NCBI RefSeq assembly: GCF_007197735.1
Contig: NZ_CP041637.1
Span: 682,001 to 746,000, forward strand
Source: Formosa sediminum
Lineage (GTDB): Bacteria; Bacteroidota; Bacteroidia; Flavobacteriales; Flavobacteriaceae
Length of the DNA: 64,000 nt
Direction: 5' to 3'
In this document: positions 62,906 through 64,000 of the stretch, piece by piece
Layout of the letters: each line of letters opens with the position of its first letter
How positions within the stretch are numbered: position 1 is the first letter of the stretch
Translations under genes and position numbers: made by a program
Notes under the pieces: generated by a model
What the model was told of the DNA's origin: nothing
Database searches by the model: none
The model's input: only the letters and a program-made list of their open reading frames with translations

Positions 62906-63485
62906 TTATTTTCCTCCTTTTAATTTACCCTGCCACTCTTGTAGTTTTTTCCACTCACCTTGGTATACTAATTTAGCTTGTTCTGGACCGCGATATATCC
63001 CTGTGCTATCTGGGATCATATTATTATATAACGCCCCAAACACATCTATTTGCTGAGAAAAAAATGCCTTTTGTTACAAAATAACTTTTAATTGCATTTG
63101 CTCTAGCTATGCCTAAATTTGGAAATGCAGAAGTATTTTGTTCGTCTTTTACATACAATCCTGTAATACTAATTGTTTTTAAGGGGTTATTACTTAAATA
63201 ATTTTTTAAACGTTCGACACCTTGTTCTACCGTTTTTGAAATTGGCTTAACAATAACAATACCCGACGTATTAAAGTTAAAGTTGTCTGTAACATTTAGA
63301 CTAAAACTACCGCTAAAATCTTGTATTAAAAACGAATACTCCGTGGCCGATTTAGAAATGTTAACCCCCGACTCTGATACAATTGTTTCCTCCTTACAAC
63401 ATGATGTACAACGTTTACAATACAAAATTGTACCTAAAATAATGGTTAACTATACACCTAATAGGTAAACTGCTTTTCTACTCAT
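62906..63485 (-). pseudogene. OmpA-family membrane protein, nonsense plus frameshift
   Basis: A 192-residue OmpA-family protein can be rebuilt only by repairing two lesions. From the ATG at 63485 the frame reads MSRKAVYLLGV, then TAG (63450-63452), then LTIILGTILYCKRCTSCC in the same frame, a normal N-terminal membrane helix. Further on, a run of seven A's on plus (63058-63064) carries one base too many. Removing it restores FSQQIDVFGALYNNMI and the natural end LQEWQGKLKGGK. The 580-base span is 193 codons plus one base. The OmpA-like core (SITGLYVKDEQNTSAFPNLG, RANAIKSYFVTKG) is intact. A real pseudogene is likelier than two errors, although the homopolymer could be a sequencing artefact. 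Confidence 0.78.
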
Positions 63486-63573
63486 TGGTTTTGGTTTTAA
63501 ATTATTGAATATTAAGGTATTAAAATTTTGATTTATTTTCAACAAAATAAAATACAGCACTTTTACCAAAACA

Positions 63574-63605
63574 AAAAAGCACTTTCAGTGTCTTGAAAGT
63601 GCTTT
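63574..63605 (-). terminator. Terminator of YCII-domain gene
   Basis: Perfect 12-bp stem AAAGCACTTTCA / TGAAAGTGCTTT with a 6-base loop. On the minus strand it is followed by a T run, and it lies 60 bases after the stop codon of the right-edge gene. Confidence 0.8.
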
Positions 63606-63665
63606 ATAAATAAATATAAATAGCATTTAATAATCTAAATTCTTAATAAAGTAATTTATATAGGT

Positions 63666-64000
63666 TTAACGCAACATAAATCCTTTAGCAGCCCACCATG
63701 GCTTAACTTCGACCTCTAATTGACCAGCTTTTACCATTGGATCTGCATGAGCTAAACTATCTGCCATCTTTTGGGTAGGTACATTATAAATAGTAATACC
63801 ACGTAGATTGCCATTATCTCCAAAAGGTCCAGATATATCTGCATAACCCAATTTGTACATTTTATTTAAATGAGCTATATGTTGGTCTTGCAAATCTTTT
63901 GCTTCTTCTTCATTTTGAGTTCTAACGGTTCCCCCTTTTAAAAAAGCTATAAAATATTGTTGCATTAAAATAGTATCGTTTGTATCCTGATCTATATAAT
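63666..64000 (-). CDS. YCII-domain (YciI-like) protein, 5' partial
   Basis: The frame is open through the right edge of the window, so the gene is probably cut. Upstream of the ATG at 63965 the frame continues YIDQDTNDTIL without a stop. The YciI-related ferredoxin-like core is visible as QQYFIAFLKGGTVR, HLNKMYKLGYADISGPFGDN, ADSLAHADPMVKAGQLEVEV and the end KPWWAAKGFMLR. Relatives with this ending often carry a signal peptide and a short linker, which fits the open upstream frame. Enzymatic function is unknown; some relatives act as dehalogenases or isomerases, but no active-site claim can be made here. Confidence 0.8.
   Translation of the reverse strand, partial: YIDQDTNDTILMQQYFIAFLKGGTVRTQNEEEAKDLQDQHIAHLNKMYKLGYADISGPFGDNGNLRGITIYNVPTQKMADSLAHADPMVKAGQLEVEVKPWWAAKGFMLR

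Noticed and set aside
1-64000. Search for tRNA, rRNA, CRISPR arrays, insertion sequences, integrases, phage genes or defence systems
   Set aside because: No clover-leaf-like GC-rich segment, direct spacer-repeat array, transposase, integrase or recognised defence protein was found; the AlbA_2 gene alone is not sufficient evidence of a defence system.

Overview
The window is AT-rich DNA from a member of the Bacteroidota, almost certainly a (probably marine) Flavobacteriaceae. The signs are SusC/CarboxypepD-type TonB-dependent receptors, a type IX secretion C-terminal sorting tail, a complete Bat aerotolerance operon, HmuY-type heme binding, absence of Shine-Dalgarno leaders and several TAnnTTTG promoter boxes. 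No rRNA, tRNA, CRISPR array, insertion sequence or phage gene was seen. It reads as ordinary chromosome with a few accessory-looking loci. Genus cannot be fixed from the sequence alone.

Layout. 1-5945: TolC / adaptor / RND pump operon, cut by the left edge. 6105-8726: TonB receptor. 9080-15173: aspS, a CBS-domain ClC, a small membrane protein, tadA and dxs. 15254-19897 (minus): a large secreted beta-propeller/PA-domain protein with a type IX tail, and dgt. 20110-28437: TonB receptor, internally duplicated beta-helix lipoprotein, small MORN-like secreted protein and a PiT phosphate transporter; 11-bp tandem repeats of Pho-box geometry precede the receptor and the transporter, suggesting a phosphate-scavenging set. 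28794-31521: LytTR response regulator plus TPR/LytS-type kinase. 31525-35774: DUF3109, MarC, S41 protease, dCMP deaminase, HupE/UreJ-like protein.

36266-38023 is the neatest unit: a full promoter, a fluoride-type (crcB) riboswitch, a CLC-F-like fluoride exporter and a DUF190-like gene overlapping it by 4 bases. 38128-41607: gpsA, pheS, small conserved genes and CvpA. 41604-50076 is a divergent heme/iron locus: PepSY-flavodoxin reductase, DUF2271, ankyrin and DUF6607 proteins on minus, TonB receptor and HmuY lipoprotein on plus, with a perfect 12-bp inverted repeat around the shared promoter region. 50179-60548 (minus): carbonic anhydrase, a small TTG-start membrane protein, a 32-bp perfect palindrome and the moxR-DUF58-batABCDE operon. 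60797-64000: SDR and AlbA_2-domain genes, a candidate small RNA, an OmpA-family pseudogene carrying both a nonsense codon and a frameshift, and a YCII-domain protein running off the right edge.
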